NCBI GenBank assembly: GCA_903970145.1
Contig: CAJCHO010000117.1
Coordinates: forward strand, 1 to 44,354
From: Mycobacteriaceae bacterium
Lineage (GTDB): Bacteria; Pseudomonadota; Gammaproteobacteria; Burkholderiales; Burkholderiaceae_D
Direction: 5' to 3'
DNA length: 44,354 nt
A program made the position numbers and the translations under genes. Under the pieces are notes generated by a model that did not search any database, was not told where the DNA came from, and worked only from the letters and a program-made list of their open reading frames with translations. Of this stretch, positions 35,379 through 44,354 are shown one piece after another (the first letter of the stretch is position 1; every line of letters starts with the position of its first letter).

Positions 35379-36208
35379 CGTGCTCTCCAAAGGCCGACCC
35401 AGACGAGCCAGGCGATGAGAAATTTGCGTAGCGGCGTCAGATCCACCCGCTCTTCGAGCAGCGATGACCCGTTGCGGTCAATCTCGTCGAGTAGGCGCAT
35501 CTGGATGGCCGCCAGAATGATCAGGGGACGCAAGCGCCGCCGCGAATCAGGCGCGAGTCCCGAAAGCGCGTCATGCAGCTGGCTGCGCACGCGCTTGCAT
35601 AAGGCCGCGCTGAGCGTTGCGAACGCGGGCCCGGACTTTGCCTGCACGATGGCGCTGGCGGTGACCCCATGCTCCTGCAGCAAATCGATCGGGACATAGA
35701 CGCGGCCGCGCCGCGCATCAGCGCCGATGTTCAGAAAGATCTGCGACAGGCGCAGCGCGCCGCCGAGTTCGCACGCCGCATCCAGAGCGGCGGCCGATTC
35801 GATCCCGAGGCGCTCTCCACACAGACGGGCGAGGCTGCCGGCGCCACTGCGGCAATAGGCCTCAAGGCCGGCAAAGTCGAGGTGTCGAGTCTGAGTAAGG
35901 TCGATCAGTGTGGCATCGAAGAGCGGTGCGATTTGCCCTTCTCGAGGGGGACACAGTGCCAGGGCCTGGCAGACGGGATGGCTTACTTCGGGGGTCCCCA
36001 GGTGCGCCAGCTCAGTTTGCCACCAGGCCAGCTTTGCCTGGGCGACCGACGGATCGCTGACTCCGATGACTATCGCCTGCAGCTCGTGGCCAAGTGCCAA
36101 TAGAGGAAGCAGCAGCGCCTGATCGCCGGCGCTAAGAAATACCAGCGCGTAGTGCAGGCTCGAGCCCGGTACATCGACCAGCTGGCGGCAATACTCGAGC
36201 GGTGTCAC
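35375..36208 (-). CDS. hpnD: HpnD-like squalene synthase homologue with degenerate active site
   Basis: By position and overall sequence this is HpnD, which makes presqualene diphosphate from two farnesyl diphosphates. The fold markers remain: MTPLEYC, PGSSLHYALVFL, SDPSVAQAKLAWWQTEL, DLTQTRHLDF and GADARRGRVYVPIDLL. However, the first Asp-rich motif (normally EVDDVVDE) reads ELQAIVIG (residues 42-49) with no aspartate, and the second (normally DVGED) reads NIGAD (160-164). The Arg-rich helix before motif 1 is also gone. It is 277 aa, unbroken, with GTG start and 4-nt overlaps on both sides, so it is still translated. It may be a pseudoenzyme acting as a partner of HpnC. Gene symbol reflects position, not demonstrated activity. 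Confidence 0.8.
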   Translation of the reverse strand: MTPLEYCRQLVDVPGSSLHYALVFLSAGDQALLLPLLALGHELQAIVIGVSDPSVAQAKLAWWQTELAHLGTPEVSHPVCQALALCPPREGQIAPLFDATLIDLTQTRHLDFAGLEAYCRSGAGSLARLCGERLGIESAAALDAACELGGALRLSQIFLNIGADARRGRVYVPIDLLQEHGVTASAIVQAKSGPAFATLSAALCKRVRSQLHDALSGLAPDSRRRLRPLIILAAIQMRLLDEIDRNGSSLLEERVDLTPLRKFLIAWLVWVGLWRAR

Positions 36209-37032
36209 GGACGCATCCAGATGCCACGCCAGGCGAGCAGGGGCCAGTCCCGGGAATTGAGTATCGGACGACGCCCGAAAACATCGTAACCCACGGCTTC
36301 AATCTTCTCGGCGATGCGCAAGCCGCCCTGTACGACCAGGCGCAATTCGAGGCCGATCCGTCCGCGCAATTGGCGAACCAGCGGCGCGCCCGCGTGCATC
36401 ATCTGGCGCGCGCGCTCGAGCTCGAAGTGCAAAAGCTCGGCAAAGGCCCGGCTGTTCGCGGCGCCGCGCAATTGATCCACCGACAGACCGAAGCGTGCCA
36501 GGTCCTCGGCGGGCAGATAGACCCGATCTTTCTCGAGGTCGATCGCGACGTCCTGCCAGAAATTGATCAGTTGCAGAGAACTGCAGATGTGGTCCGCCAT
36601 CTGGCAGTTGGCGGGAGTGTTTGCCCGATAGAGTCCGAGCATCAGACGGCCTACCGGATTGGCGGAGCGTCGAGAGTAGTCAAGGACTTCGGCGAAGTCG
36701 CGATAGCGACTCTGAGTCACGTCCTGGGAGAAGGCCGAAAGCAGGTCCAGGAAGAGATCGATATCAAGTTCGAATTCGCGGATCACCCGGCCCAGATCGA
36801 CGAACAGCTTTTCCTGGACGCCGGATTCGGGGGCCTGCCCGTCCCGCAGACGCAGCAGCTGACCGCGATAGGCGTCCAGGGCGGCCAGGCGCTCGGCCGG
36901 TTTGGCGTTTCCCTCGTCGGCAAAATCGTCGGCGCTACGGGCGAAGCGGTAGATCATGGTCACCGGCCCGCGCAGGTGACGCGGCAGCAGGACCGAGGCG
37001 ACCGGAAAATTCTCGTAATGATCGATGGGCAT
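36205..37032 (-). CDS. hpnC: Squalene synthase HpnC (hydroxysqualene synthase)
   Basis: Converts presqualene diphosphate to hydroxysqualene in hopanoid biosynthesis. The 275-aa protein has both intact Asp motifs: SADDFADE (Asp35, Asp36, Asp39) and WQDVAIDLEKDRVYLP (Asp161, Asp165), plus NPVGRLMLGLY. The ATG at 37032 gives the typical DHYENFPVASVLLPRHLRGP start; the open frame continues upstream to 37200 without family-like sequence. First gene of a GTGA-coupled hpnC-hpnD-hpnE operon. The cyclase gene (shc) is not in the window. Confidence 0.94.
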   Translation of the reverse strand: MPIDHYENFPVASVLLPRHLRGPVTMIYRFARSADDFADEGNAKPAERLAALDAYRGQLLRLRDGQAPESGVQEKLFVDLGRVIREFELDIDLFLDLLSAFSQDVTQSRYRDFAEVLDYSRRSANPVGRLMLGLYRANTPANCQMADHICSSLQLINFWQDVAIDLEKDRVYLPAEDLARFGLSVDQLRGAANSRAFAELLHFELERARQMMHAGAPLVRQLRGRIGLELRLVVQGGLRIAEKIEAVGYDVFGRRPILNSRDWPLLAWRGIWMRP

Positions 37033-37129
37033 GGCGTGTGATTCTCGGCGCCATTGTATGCGAGTCATCGTGTAGTGACGTCCATCCGGCGTGGCCCGGA
37101 CGGCGCGCGGGCCGGCGACGCTCTTCGCG

Positions 37130-37173
37130 TATAATTGGTGCCGTGGCGAAAGGGCGGCCTGGGTCGCCTTTTT
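37130..37173 (+). promoter_or_regulatory. TATAAT box and terminator-like hairpin upstream of tRNA-Leu
   Basis: A perfect TATAAT is at 37130-37135 with no clear -35. Downstream, AAAGGGCG (37149-37156) pairs with CGCCTTTT (37165-37172, one G·T pair) and ends in a T5 run (37169-37173), 30 nt before the tRNA. The promoter probably serves tRNA-Leu. The hairpin could be an attenuator, or part of the 5' leader removed by RNase P. Confidence 0.5.
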
Positions 37174-37203
37174 CGTTGTCGCGGTTAAGGCCGCGGCCAA
37201 CGG

Positions 37204-37290
<87 letters not shown>

Positions 37291-37377
37291 GAACAAAAGA
37301 GCGCCTGCTGAGAGTCTCGCGGACGGGCCGAGCGCGGTGCTGGCACCGCAAAAACCGAATCTGACCGGAATGAAGCT

Positions 37378-38721
37378 ATGCAAGTCGAACAACTAGGAAA
37401 ACTCGAACGTCGTGTCTCTCTCTCGCTGCCGGTGACGAGCATCGAGAAGGAAGTCGAGTCGCGTCTCAAGCGCCTCTCGCGCACGGTACGCATGGCTGGA
37501 TTCCGGCCGGGCAAGGTGCCGATGAAAATGGTCGCCCAGCAATACGGCTATCAGGTTCAAAACGAGGTACTCAACGAGCAGATCGGCGACGCCTTCAGAC
37601 GCGCAGTCGAAGAGAATCAGCTGCGCGTTGCCGGCGCCCCCAATATCGAGCCCAGGTCGGGCGAGGGTGTGCCCGAGGGAGTCGTAGCGTTCGATGCGAC
37701 CTTCGAGGTCTATCCGGAGGTGCCGGTGGGTGATCTCGGTGCGATCGAGATCGAGAAGGCATCGACCGCGATTGGCGAGGCGGAAATCGACAAGACTGTC
37801 ACGATCCTGCGCAATCAGCGGGTGCACTTCCATCCCAAGGGCGTCGACGGCGAACACGGTGCTGGCGGCGAGGCCAAGGCCGCCGCCGGGGATCGCATCA
37901 CGGTCGATTTCACAGGCACCATCGACGGGGTTGCCTTCGAAGGCGGGACTGCCACCGATTTCACGTTTGTTCTCGGCGAGGGGCGCATGTTGCCTGAATT
38001 CGAGGCCGCTGCGACGGGCCTTGGGCCCGGAGAGTCGAAGACCTTTGCGCTGACTTTTCCGGCGGACTACCAGGGCAAGGACGTGGCCGGAAAGACGGCG
38101 CAGTTCGAGTTGACCGTCAAGCGTCTTGAGTGGGCCCATCTACCCGAGGTTGATGAGCACTTTGCGCGCATGCTCGGTATCGAGGATGGCGACCTCGCCA
38201 GAATGCGTTCCGACATCCGCAGCAACCTCGAGCGCGAAGTCAAGAATCGCCTACATGCGCGCACCCGCGACGCCGTACTGAACGCGCTGGTGGCCACGAT
38301 ATCGGATCTGGACGTTCCCAAGGCGCTGGTTGACGCTGAGGTGCAGCGCCAGATCGAAGCAGCGCGCGCCGACCTGCGTGGACGCGGCATGACCGTTCCC
38401 GAAGGCATGCAGTTCCCGGCCGAACTGTTCCAGGCCGAGGCCGCACGACGCGTGCGCGTGCGCCTGATAGTCGCCGAACTGGTCAAGCGCGAGGGCCTGA
38501 CGGCCACGCCCGAGCAGGTCAAGGCGCATGTCGAGGATCTCTCGCAATCCTACGAGAATCCTGCCGAGGTGGTGCGCTGGTACTATGCAGAGCGCGACCG
38601 GCTGTCTGAGGTCGAGGCACTTGTTTTGGAAGAAAACGTCATCAACTACGTGGCGGGCAAGGCGAAGGTCAAGGCGACCGAGATTGCTTTTGATGAGTTG
38701 ATGGGGCAGTCGGCGCGCTAG
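37378..38721 (+). CDS. tig: Trigger factor
   Basis: Ribosome-bound chaperone and peptidyl-prolyl isomerase for nascent proteins. The 447-aa protein has the ribosome-binding N-domain with the signature [17 protein letters not shown] (residues ~41-57), the FKBP-like PPIase domain ([21 protein letters not shown] … LPEFE, ~175-225) and the C-terminal chaperone arms. An acidic/His insert ([17 protein letters not shown]) precedes the PPIase domain. It lies upstream of clpP-clpX as usual; a perfect 7-bp stem (37334-37349) is in its leader. Confidence 0.97.
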   Translation: MQVEQLGKLERRVSLSLPVTSIEKEVESRLKRLSRTVRMAGFRPGKVPMKMVAQQYGYQVQNEVLNEQIGDAFRRAVEENQLRVAGAPNIEPRSGEGVPEGVVAFDATFEVYPEVPVGDLGAIEIEKASTAIGEAEIDKTVTILRNQRVHFHPKGVDGEHGAGGEAKAAAGDRITVDFTGTIDGVAFEGGTATDFTFVLGEGRMLPEFEAAATGLGPGESKTFALTFPADYQGKDVAGKTAQFELTVKRLEWAHLPEVDEHFARMLGIEDGDLARMRSDIRSNLEREVKNRLHARTRDAVLNALVATISDLDVPKALVDAEVQRQIEAARADLRGRGMTVPEGMQFPAELFQAEAARRVRVRLIVAELVKREGLTATPEQVKAHVEDLSQSYENPAEVVRWYYAERDRLSEVEALVLEENVINYVAGKAKVKATEIAFDELMGQSAR

Positions 38722-38752
38722 GCGTCGCGACAACCGGGTCACAAGGCGATAC

Positions 38753-39400
38753 ATGGACTATACGAACGGCGGAAAACCTCAGAACCGCGGTGCACTCGAT
38801 CCCCAGGGGCTGGGGATGGTACCGATGGTTATCGAGCAGTCCGGCCGCGGCGAGCGCGCTTATGACATCTACTCCCGGCTGTTGAAGGAGCGGGTGATTT
38901 TTCTGGTCGGCGAAGTGACCGAACAGACAGCGAACCTGATCGTCGCGCAGCTGTTATTCCTGGAGTCGGAGAACCCCGACAAGGACATCTCGCTTTACAT
39001 CAATTCACCGGGTGGGTCGGTTTACGCCGGCATGGCGATTTACGACACGATGCAATTCATCAAGCCCGACGTCTCTACGCTTTGTACGGGGATGGCTGCG
39101 AGCATGGGCGCTTTCCTGCTGGCGGCGGGCGCCAAGGGCAAGCGCTTTGCCCTGCCCAACTCACGCATCATGATCCATCAGCCGTCGGGTGGATCACGCG
39201 GCCAGGCTTCCGACATCGAGATTCAGGCCAAGGAAATCCTCTACCTGCGCGAGTCGCTCAACAAGATCCTGGCCGAACGCTGTGGCCAGCCGATCGAGCA
39301 CATCGCGCGCGATACGGATCGCGACAATTTCATGTCGGCAGACCAGGCCCGCGAGTACGGCATCGTCGACAAGGTGCTGGTCAGCCGCGTCAGTGCGTGA
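38753..39400 (+). CDS. clpP: ATP-dependent Clp protease proteolytic subunit
   Basis: Serine peptidase that forms the tetradecameric barrel served by ClpX or ClpA. The 215-aa protein has the triad Ser117 ([11 protein letters not shown]), His142 (IMIHQPSGG) and Asp191 (DTDRDNFMS). A short propeptide-like N-terminus precedes [16 protein letters not shown]. It is 31 nt after tig and 122 nt before clpX. Confidence 0.98.
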   Translation: MDYTNGGKPQNRGALDPQGLGMVPMVIEQSGRGERAYDIYSRLLKERVIFLVGEVTEQTANLIVAQLLFLESENPDKDISLYINSPGGSVYAGMAIYDTMQFIKPDVSTLCTGMAASMGAFLLAAGAKGKRFALPNSRIMIHQPSGGSRGQASDIEIQAKEILYLRESLNKILAERCGQPIEHIARDTDRDNFMSADQAREYGIVDKVLVSRVSA

Positions 39401-39522
39401 GCAGGCGTTGCGTGGCTTCCACACCCGACGCCTCTCGGACCGGGCGTAGGCGAGCACTCGTCGGCCAAAGCAGGTATATTTAACCGTGCAGACCTTACGG
39501 TCGAATTAGGGGCGCCCAGGGC

Positions 39523-40794
39523 ATGTCGGAGAAGAAGGGGTCGAGCAGCGAGAAGCTGCTGTACTGCTCGTTCTGCGGAAAGAGCCAGCACGAGGTCAAG
39601 AAGCTCATCGCGGGTCCGTCCGTTTTCATATGCGACGAGTGCATCGACCTTTGCAACGACATCATCCGCGATGAGGCGGCACAAACCGAGGCAACCACCG
39701 GGGTGGCCAAATCGGATTTGCCGACTCCGCTGGAGATTTGCGACATCCTGGATCAGTACGTTATCGGCCAGGAGACTGCCAAGCGCATCCTGTCGGTGGC
39801 GGTCTACAACCACTACAAGCGCCTTAAGCACCTGTCCCGCAAGGACGAGGTCGAACTGGCCAAGAGCAATATTCTTCTCGTAGGACCCACCGGCTCCGGC
39901 AAGACCCTGCTCGCGCAAACCCTGGCGCGGCTACTCAATGTGCCCTTCGTGATTGCCGACGCGACCACGCTCACCGAGGCAGGTTACGTCGGTGAAGATG
40001 TCGAGAACATCATCCAGAAGCTTCTGCAGAACTGCAATTACGAAGTTGAGAAGGCGCAAAAGGGTATCGTCTACATCGACGAGATCGACAAGATCTCGCG
40101 TAAATCCGACAACCCCTCGATCACGCGTGATGTCAGCGGCGAAGGCGTGCAGCAGGCACTGCTCAAGCTCGTCGAAGGCACCATGGCTTCGGTGCCGCCG
40201 CAGGGCGGGCGCAAGCACCCAAACCAGGATTTCGTGCAGATCGATACGACCAACATCCTTTTCATTTGCGGTGGCGCGTTTGACGGGCTCGAAAAGGTCA
40301 TTCGCAATCGGTCCGAAAAGAGTGGCATCGGCTTCGGTGCAGAGGTTAAGAGTCAGAATGACCGCGCCGTTGGCGATGTATTGCGCGAAGTCGAACCCGA
40401 GGATCTCATCAAGTTCGGCCTGATACCGGAACTCGTCGGTCGACTGCCGGTGGTCGCGACCTTGAATGAACTGGACGAAGACGCTCTCATCGAGATTCTG
40501 GTCGAGCCCAAGAATGCGCTCGTCAAGCAATACCAGAAACTGCTCGCCATGGAAGGCGTGGAACTGGAAATCCGCCCGGGCGCGCTGCAGGCGATCGCTC
40601 GCAAGGCCTTAAAGCGCAAGACCGGTGCACGCGGTTTGCGGTCGATGCTGGAACATGCGCTTCTGGACGTGATGTTCGAATTGCCAAGTCAGAAGGGCGT
40701 TGCTAAAGTGGTGATCGATGAGAACCAGATCATGGGCGATGCCAAACCAATCCTGATTTACGGCGAACAACCCAAGGTTGCGGGCTCGAATTAG
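39523..40794 (+). CDS. clpX: ATP-dependent Clp protease ATPase subunit ClpX
   Basis: AAA+ unfoldase that feeds substrates to ClpP. The 423-aa protein has the zinc-binding domain with Cys15, Cys18, Cys37 and Cys40, the Walker [16 protein letters not shown], the Walker [11 protein letters not shown], the pore loop GYVGEDVEN, and the [13 protein letters not shown] sensor 2 region, in which the Clp[12 protein letters not shown] motif is clear. Followed by a strong terminator, then lon. Confidence 0.98.
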   Translation: MSEKKGSSSEKLLYCSFCGKSQHEVKKLIAGPSVFICDECIDLCNDIIRDEAAQTEATTGVAKSDLPTPLEICDILDQYVIGQETAKRILSVAVYNHYKRLKHLSRKDEVELAKSNILLVGPTGSGKTLLAQTLARLLNVPFVIADATTLTEAGYVGEDVENIIQKLLQNCNYEVEKAQKGIVYIDEIDKISRKSDNPSITRDVSGEGVQQALLKLVEGTMASVPPQGGRKHPNQDFVQIDTTNILFICGGAFDGLEKVIRNRSEKSGIGFGAEVKSQNDRAVGDVLREVEPEDLIKFGLIPELVGRLPVVATLNELDEDALIEILVEPKNALVKQYQKLLAMEGVELEIRPGALQAIARKALKRKTGARGLRSMLEHALLDVMFELPSQKGVAKVVIDENQIMGDAKPILIYGEQPKVAGSN

Positions 40795-40872
40795 GTCATG
40801 TCCCTGGAGGCGCCGCGGATGCTAGGGGTTCCGGCGAGTAGGTAAACTATCCATCCCGGCTTCAATCGCAAA

Positions 40873-40909
40873 GCCGTTCATGCCTGGTGCGTGAGCGGCC
40901 GTTTTTTTT
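40873..40909 (+). terminator. Rho-independent terminator after clpX
   Basis: An 11-bp stem with two G·T pairs (GCCGTTCATGC at 40873-40883, GCGTGAGCGGC at 40889-40899, loop CTGGT) is followed by CG and eight T (40902-40909). It closes the tig-clpP-clpX unit 79 nt after the clpX stop. A TAAACT box at 40843-40848 lies just upstream, so a role as lon leader is possible but less likely. Confidence 0.85.
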
Positions 40910-40993
40910 GATGGGCCTGACTGGCAGTAGTTGTATTTGGGCACTTGTACGCAATATGCCTAAAAATGCAGTCTGAAACGATAGGAATTAAAC

Positions 40994-43426
40994 ATGTCAG
41001 CTAGCTCAATCTTGCCAAGCGAGCGCGTCCAGCTCCCCTTGCTTCCCCTGCGGGACGTCGTCGTATTCCCGCATATGGTGATTCCATTATTCGTCGGGAG
41101 GCCCAAGTCGATCCGGGCGCTTGAGACGGCCATGGAAGCCGGCAAGAGCATCATGCTGGTCGCCCAGCGCAGCGCTTCGAAGGACGAACCTGCGGCCGAC
41201 GATATCTACGAGATCGGCTGCGTCTCGAATATTCTGCAAATGCTAAAGCTGCCCGACGGTACCGTAAAAGTACTTGTCGAGGGAGCGCAACGCGCGCACA
41301 TCCATCGCATTGAGGAGCTCGATTCGCATTTCGTGTGCGAGCTGACTCCTGTGACTCCCGACACCGAACATAGCGCCGAGCTCGAAGCGATGCGCCGCGC
41401 GATCGTGCAGCAGTTCGACCAGTACGTGAAGCTCAACAAGAAGATCCCACCCGAGATTCTCACGTCGCTCTCGGGCATTGATGAGGCCGGACGTCTGGCC
41501 GACACCATCGCTGCGCACCTGCCCCTAAAGCTCGAACAGAAACAGGCGGTCCTCGAGATGTTCAAGGTGTCCGAGAGACTCGAGCACCTGTTGACCCAGC
41601 TCGAGATGGAGCTCGATATCCTGCAAGTCGAAAAACGCATCCGCGGGCGCGTCAAGCGCCAGATGGAGAAGAGCCAGCGCGAGTACTACCTCAACGAGCA
41701 GGTCAAGGCGATCCAGAAGGAGCTCGGGGAAGGCGAAGACGGCGCGGACATCGATGATCTCGAAAAGCGCATCAAGGCAGCGCGTATGCCCAAGGAAGCA
41801 CGCGTGAAGGCCGAGACCGAGTTGAAGAAGCTCCGCCTGATGTCACCCATGTCTGCCGAGGCGACTGTGGTGCGCAATTATCTTGATGTGCTGGTGAACC
41901 TGCCTTGGAAGAAGAAAAGCAAGGTTGCCCACGACCTGAGCTTTGCGGAACGCATTCTCGAGGAAGACCATTTCGGCCTCGAAAAAGTCAAGGAACGCAT
42001 CCTTGAGTATCTAGCCGTGCAGCAGCGGGTCGATAAGGTCAAGGCACCGATCCTGTGCCTGGTTGGTCCGCCAGGAGTCGGTAAGACGTCGCTTGGCCAG
42101 TCGATCGCGCGGGCGACTAACCGCAAATTTGTACGCATGGCCTTGGGCGGCGTGCGCGACGAGGCCGAGATTCGCGGTCATCGCCGTACCTACATCGGTT
42201 CCATGCCCGGTAAGATCCTGCAAAGCCTCTCCAAGATCGGCGTGCGCAATCCACTGTTCCTGCTCGACGAAGTCGACAAGATGGGGATGGATTTCCGCGG
42301 CGATCCGGCGTCAGCGCTGCTTGAAGTCCTCGACCCCGAGCAGAATCACACCTTCCAGGACCATTACGTCGAAGTCGATTTCGACCTTTCTGACGTGATG
42401 TTCGTGGCGACCTCGAACTCCTTCAATATCCCGCCGGCACTCCTCGACCGGATGGAAATTATTCGTCTGTCCGGGTATACCGAAGATGAGAAGTTGTCGA
42501 TTGCGCAGCGCTATCTGGTACCCAAGCAGACCAAGAACAATGGTGTGCGGCCCGAAGAAATGTCGATAGCCGAGAGCGCCATTCGCGACATCATTCGCTA
42601 CTACTCGCGCGAGGCAGGTGTGCGGGCGCTCGAGCGCGAGATCTCGAAAATCTGCCGCAAGGTAGTCAAGTTGCTGCTGCTCAAGAAACAGGGCGCGAGC
42701 AAGGTTCAGGTTACCTCGCGCAACCTCGACAAGTTCCTGGGCGTGCGCCGGTTCAATTTCGGCATGGCCGAAAAGGACAACCAGGTTGGCCAGGTCAACG
42801 GGCTCGCCTGGACCGAAGTGGGCGGTGATCTGCTGACCATTGAAGTCGCTACCATGCCCGGCAAGGGCAATACGCAACGTACCGGTTCGCTCGGCGACGT
42901 GATGAAGGAATCCGTCGAAGCGGCACGCTCGGTGGTGCGCGCGCGATCGCGGCGTCTTGGAATCACCGATGAAGCGTGGGAGAAAAAGGATATCCACGTG
43001 CATGCCCCGGAGGGCGCGACCCCCAAGGACGGACCTTCGGCCGGCATTGCCATCGCAACGGCGATCGTGTCTGCCTTCACCGGAATTCCGGTGCGTGCCG
43101 ATGTCGCGATGACGGGTGAAATCACGCTGCGCGGCGAGGTGTTGCCCATTGGTGGTTTGAAGGAAAAACTGCTCGCAGCGCATCGGGGTGGTATCAAGAC
43201 CGTGCTGATTCCCGAAGAGAACGTCAAGGATCTCGCGGAAATTCCCGACAACGTCAAGAATCGCCTGGAAATAATCCCCGTCAAGTGGATCGAACGCGTC
43301 CTCGACATCGCTCTGCAGTCGTCGCCTATTGCGCTCATAGATGAAGAACCGGCAACCAGCAAGCCGGCAGAAGCGACGCTGGCAACTCCCGAGCCCAAAC
43401 CCGAGGGCGAGGTAGTCAAGCACTAA
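40994..43426 (+). CDS. lon: ATP-dependent protease Lon
   Basis: AAA+ serine protease that degrades damaged and regulatory proteins. The 810-aa protein has the N-terminal substrate-binding domain ([22 protein letters not shown] start), coiled-coil linker (~190-290), Walker [12 protein letters not shown], Walker [12 protein letters not shown], and the protease dyad Ser682 (PKDGPSAG) and Lys725 ([13 protein letters not shown]). An AGGA ribosome binding site precedes the ATG. I could not find a convincing sigma-32 promoter in the 84 nt after the terminator. Confidence 0.98.
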   Translation: MSASSILPSERVQLPLLPLRDVVVFPHMVIPLFVGRPKSIRALETAMEAGKSIMLVAQRSASKDEPAADDIYEIGCVSNILQMLKLPDGTVKVLVEGAQRAHIHRIEELDSHFVCELTPVTPDTEHSAELEAMRRAIVQQFDQYVKLNKKIPPEILTSLSGIDEAGRLADTIAAHLPLKLEQKQAVLEMFKVSERLEHLLTQLEMELDILQVEKRIRGRVKRQMEKSQREYYLNEQVKAIQKELGEGEDGADIDDLEKRIKAARMPKEARVKAETELKKLRLMSPMSAEATVVRNYLDVLVNLPWKKKSKVAHDLSFAERILEEDHFGLEKVKERILEYLAVQQRVDKVKAPILCLVGPPGVGKTSLGQSIARATNRKFVRMALGGVRDEAEIRGHRRTYIGSMPGKILQSLSKIGVRNPLFLLDEVDKMGMDFRGDPASALLEVLDPEQNHTFQDHYVEVDFDLSDVMFVATSNSFNIPPALLDRMEIIRLSGYTEDEKLSIAQRYLVPKQTKNNGVRPEEMSIAESAIRDIIRYYSREAGVRALEREISKICRKVVKLLLLKKQGASKVQVTSRNLDKFLGVRRFNFGMAEKDNQVGQVNGLAWTEVGGDLLTIEVATMPGKGNTQRTGSLGDVMKESVEAARSVVRARSRRLGITDEAWEKKDIHVHAPEGATPKDGPSAGIAIATAIVSAFTGIPVRADVAMTGEITLRGEVLPIGGLKEKLLAAHRGGIKTVLIPEENVKDLAEIPDNVKNRLEIIPVKWIERVLDIALQSSPIALIDEEPATSKPAEATLATPEPKPEGEVVKH

Positions 43427-43437
43427 ATCCCGAGTCT

Positions 43438-43463
43438 GTACGCGTGGCCCCGGCCACGCGTAC
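43438..43463. repeat. Perfect hairpin after lon
   Basis: GTACGCGTGGCC (43438-43449) and its exact complement (43452-43463) form an 11-12 bp stem with a 2-4 nt loop, 12 nt after the lon stop. There is no T-tract on either strand, so it is probably an mRNA-stabilising or Rho-related 3' structure rather than an intrinsic terminator. Confidence 0.65.
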
Positions 43464-43601
43464 TCGCGACTCGCGTTGTGCAGAATTAGCGCGCCATGAG
43501 CTTCAGATGCAGGCCGCGCGCATAAGTGCCGACCAATGGCTGCGTGCTAAGTTGTGTGCGGCAAATCACATTGTTATCACGATGCAGCAGAGAAATGGCG
43601 C

Positions 43602-43631
43602 TTGACATCGCCCTTGGCGCATTGCTCTAAT
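43602..43631 (+). promoter_or_regulatory. Sigma-70 promoter of hupB
   Basis: A perfect -35 TTGACA (43602-43607) and -10 TCTAAT (43626-43631), spaced 18 nt, lie 93 nt before the hupB start. Strong promoter, as expected for an abundant nucleoid protein. Confidence 0.75.
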
Positions 43632-43723
43632 AAACATCTGCGCAACAGTTCGACGCCACGCCACCGAAACGGCGACCATTCACTGATGCGCGCATGATGT
43701 CAATAATTTCTAGGGGGATCCAC

Positions 43724-43996
43724 GTGAATAAAACAGAACTGATCGACCACATCGCCAAGTCCGCTGATATCTCCAAGGCGGCCGCAGGGCGCGCGCTGGA
43801 CTCGGTTGTGGTTGCAGTCAAGACAACCCTCAAGAAGGGTGGCACGGTAACCTTGGTTGGCTTCGGAACCTTCTCGGTAGGTAAGCGTGCAGCACGGACC
43901 GGACGCAATCCGCGTACCGGCGCCGCAATCAAGATCAAGGCAGCCAAGGTCCCCAAGTTCAAGGCAGGCAAGGCCCTCAAGGACGCGGTCAACTGA
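43724..43996 (+). CDS. hupB: DNA-binding protein HU (HupB)
   Basis: Histone-like nucleoid protein that bends DNA as a dimer. The 90-aa protein begins [26 protein letters not shown] and has the family signature [21 protein letters not shown] (positions ~46-66) with the DNA-intercalating Pro in RNPRTG. I chose the GTG at 43724, which has an AGGGGG ribosome binding site 7 nt upstream; the ATG at 43694 would add ten non-HU residues. The lon-hupB-tRNA order is common in Betaproteobacteria. Confidence 0.97.
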   Translation: MNKTELIDHIAKSADISKAAAGRALDSVVVAVKTTLKKGGTVTLVGFGTFSVGKRAARTGRNPRTGAAIKIKAAKVPKFKAGKALKDAVN

Positions 43997-44133
43997 TTGG
44001 TGCGCGCCTCGCAATTGACTGAATCAATCGCAAGTCACTTCCCCCATCCCGAGTGCTAAGGCAGCATTGAGGAGTCGGGGCGCGCTGACAGCTCCCAGTA
44101 CGCAGCACTGCTCGCGCTCCCTGTGGGCAGACT

Positions 44134-44168
44134 AAACCGGCCCGAATTTCTGTTCGGACCGGTTTTTT
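44134..44168 (+). terminator. Rho-independent terminator of hupB
   Basis: AAACCGG-c-CCGAA (44134-44146) pairs with TTCGG-a-CCGGTTT (44153-44165), one internal mismatch, loop TTTCTG. The T-run is 44163-44168. It is a strong intrinsic terminator, about 140 nt after the hupB stop. Confidence 0.92.
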
Positions 44169-44230
44169 GTTGGCCCGGCGCGCAAGCCTCCCGAACGGAC
44201 CCGGCTCGCCAACGGCAAGCTCAGCCAGGT

Positions 44231-44260
44231 GTGGCACGCGGCCCGCGGATGCTGTAGAAT
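44231..44260 (+). promoter_or_regulatory. Candidate promoter of the terminal tRNA gene
   Basis: A -10 TAGAAT (44255-44260) is followed by a GC-rich discriminator CCCGGCGCGC, typical of stringently controlled stable-RNA promoters. The -35 GTGGCA (44231-44236, 18-nt spacer) matches only four positions of the consensus. Confidence 0.5.
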
Positions 44261-44329
44261 CCCGGCGCGCTATCAAGTACCATGCGGCGCAATTACTGAG
44301 AGATCCAAGCACGCAGCAGTTCTCGCGAG

Positions 44330-44354
44330 GGGTGCTTAGCTCAGTTGGTAGAGC
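44330..44354 (+). tRNA. Partial tRNA gene (5' 25 nt), probably tRNA-Val
   Basis: GGGTGCT (44330-44336, acceptor), TA (positions 8-9) and GCTCAGTTGGTAGAGC (D-arm) are a clear tRNA start; the window ends here. The position after hupB in Betaproteobacteria suggests tRNA-Val, but the anticodon is not visible, so identity is inferred from context only. Confidence 0.8.

Larger units (their letters stand above)
43997..44329. other. Intergenic region between hupB and the terminal tRNA
   Basis: This 333-nt stretch holds the hupB terminator (44134-44168) and the tRNA promoter candidate (44231-44260), listed separately. Between the hupB stop and the terminator, about 135 nt contain no gene or strong structure that I can recognise. 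Confidence 0.6.

Noticed and set aside
36202..37041. 279-codon plus-strand open frame opposite hpnC
   Set aside because: HpnC has both Asp motifs intact on the minus strand and is coupled to hpnD; the plus frame has no recognisable domain.
37334..37349. GCGGTGC/GCACCGC hairpin before tig as a terminator
   Set aside because: It is followed by A residues on the plus strand and there is no T-run after the stem on the minus strand, so it cannot be an intrinsic terminator in either direction.
40910..40993. Sigma-32 heat-shock promoter upstream of lon
   Set aside because: I looked for CTTGAA and CCCCATNT-like boxes at 13-15 nt spacing and found no acceptable pair; TTGTAT and TTGTAC candidates lack a matching -10.
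42311..43423. 370-codon minus-strand open frame opposite the end of lon
   Set aside because: Lon's protease dyad and C-terminus are intact on the plus strand; no motif or ribosome binding site supports the antisense frame.

Overview
The window is a chromosomal core region of a GC-rich betaproteobacterium. Three things point there: the long conserved block mucD–glutaredoxin–lepA–lepB–DUF4845–rnc–era–recO–pdxJ–acpS–nagZ, the earP–efp pair (EF-P with Arg32), and the lplT/alr–radA and tig–clpP–clpX–lon–hupB–tRNA arrangements. I cannot place it below class level. I see no phage, insertion sequence, CRISPR array or plasmid gene. The right edge stops 25 nt into a tRNA gene. The left edge opens inside fabD with about 110 nt that do not look like FabD, so both ends may be contig breaks.

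Layout: 1-2.9 kb, fatty-acid synthesis (fabD, fabG, acpP, fabF). 2.9-7.0 kb, envelope stress (rpoE, rseA, rseB, mucD) and a small glutaredoxin-like protein. 7.0-15.1 kb, a tightly packed run from lepA to nagZ with many ATGA/GTGA overlaps. 15.1-16.9 kb, earP and efp (arginine rhamnosylation of EF-P). 16.9-21.3 kb, a family 5 uracil-DNA glycosylase, uvrC, pgsA, ispD and ispF. 21.3-25.2 kb, a peroxide/redox block: ahpC-ahpD on the minus strand and, divergently, a rubrerythrin without rubredoxin domain, a ferredoxin/CCG-domain protein and DUF3501. 25.2-27.3 kb, an OmpR/EnvZ-type two-component system (minus). 27.5-29.9 kb, a small secreted protein, tsaB, rimI and a family 4 uracil-DNA glycosylase. 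29.9-34.0 kb, lplT (minus), alr and radA. 34.0-37.0 kb, the squalene operon hpnC-hpnD-hpnE (minus). 37.2-44.35 kb, tRNA-Leu(UAG), tig, clpP, clpX, lon, hupB and a partial tRNA.

Most of this is ordinary housekeeping content. The observations I rate highest are: (1) the gene in the hpnD position keeps the squalene-synthase fold but has lost the first Asp-rich motif completely and half of the second, while HpnC beside it is intact; (2) the AhpC/AhpD–rubrerythrin–Fe-S protein–DUF3501 block, whose shared intergenic region holds an 11-bp inverted repeat and a 13-bp palindrome; (3) two different Fe-S uracil-DNA glycosylase families in one window; (4) the foreign-looking first ~110 nt. All calls come from reading the sequence and recalled family motifs; no database search was run.
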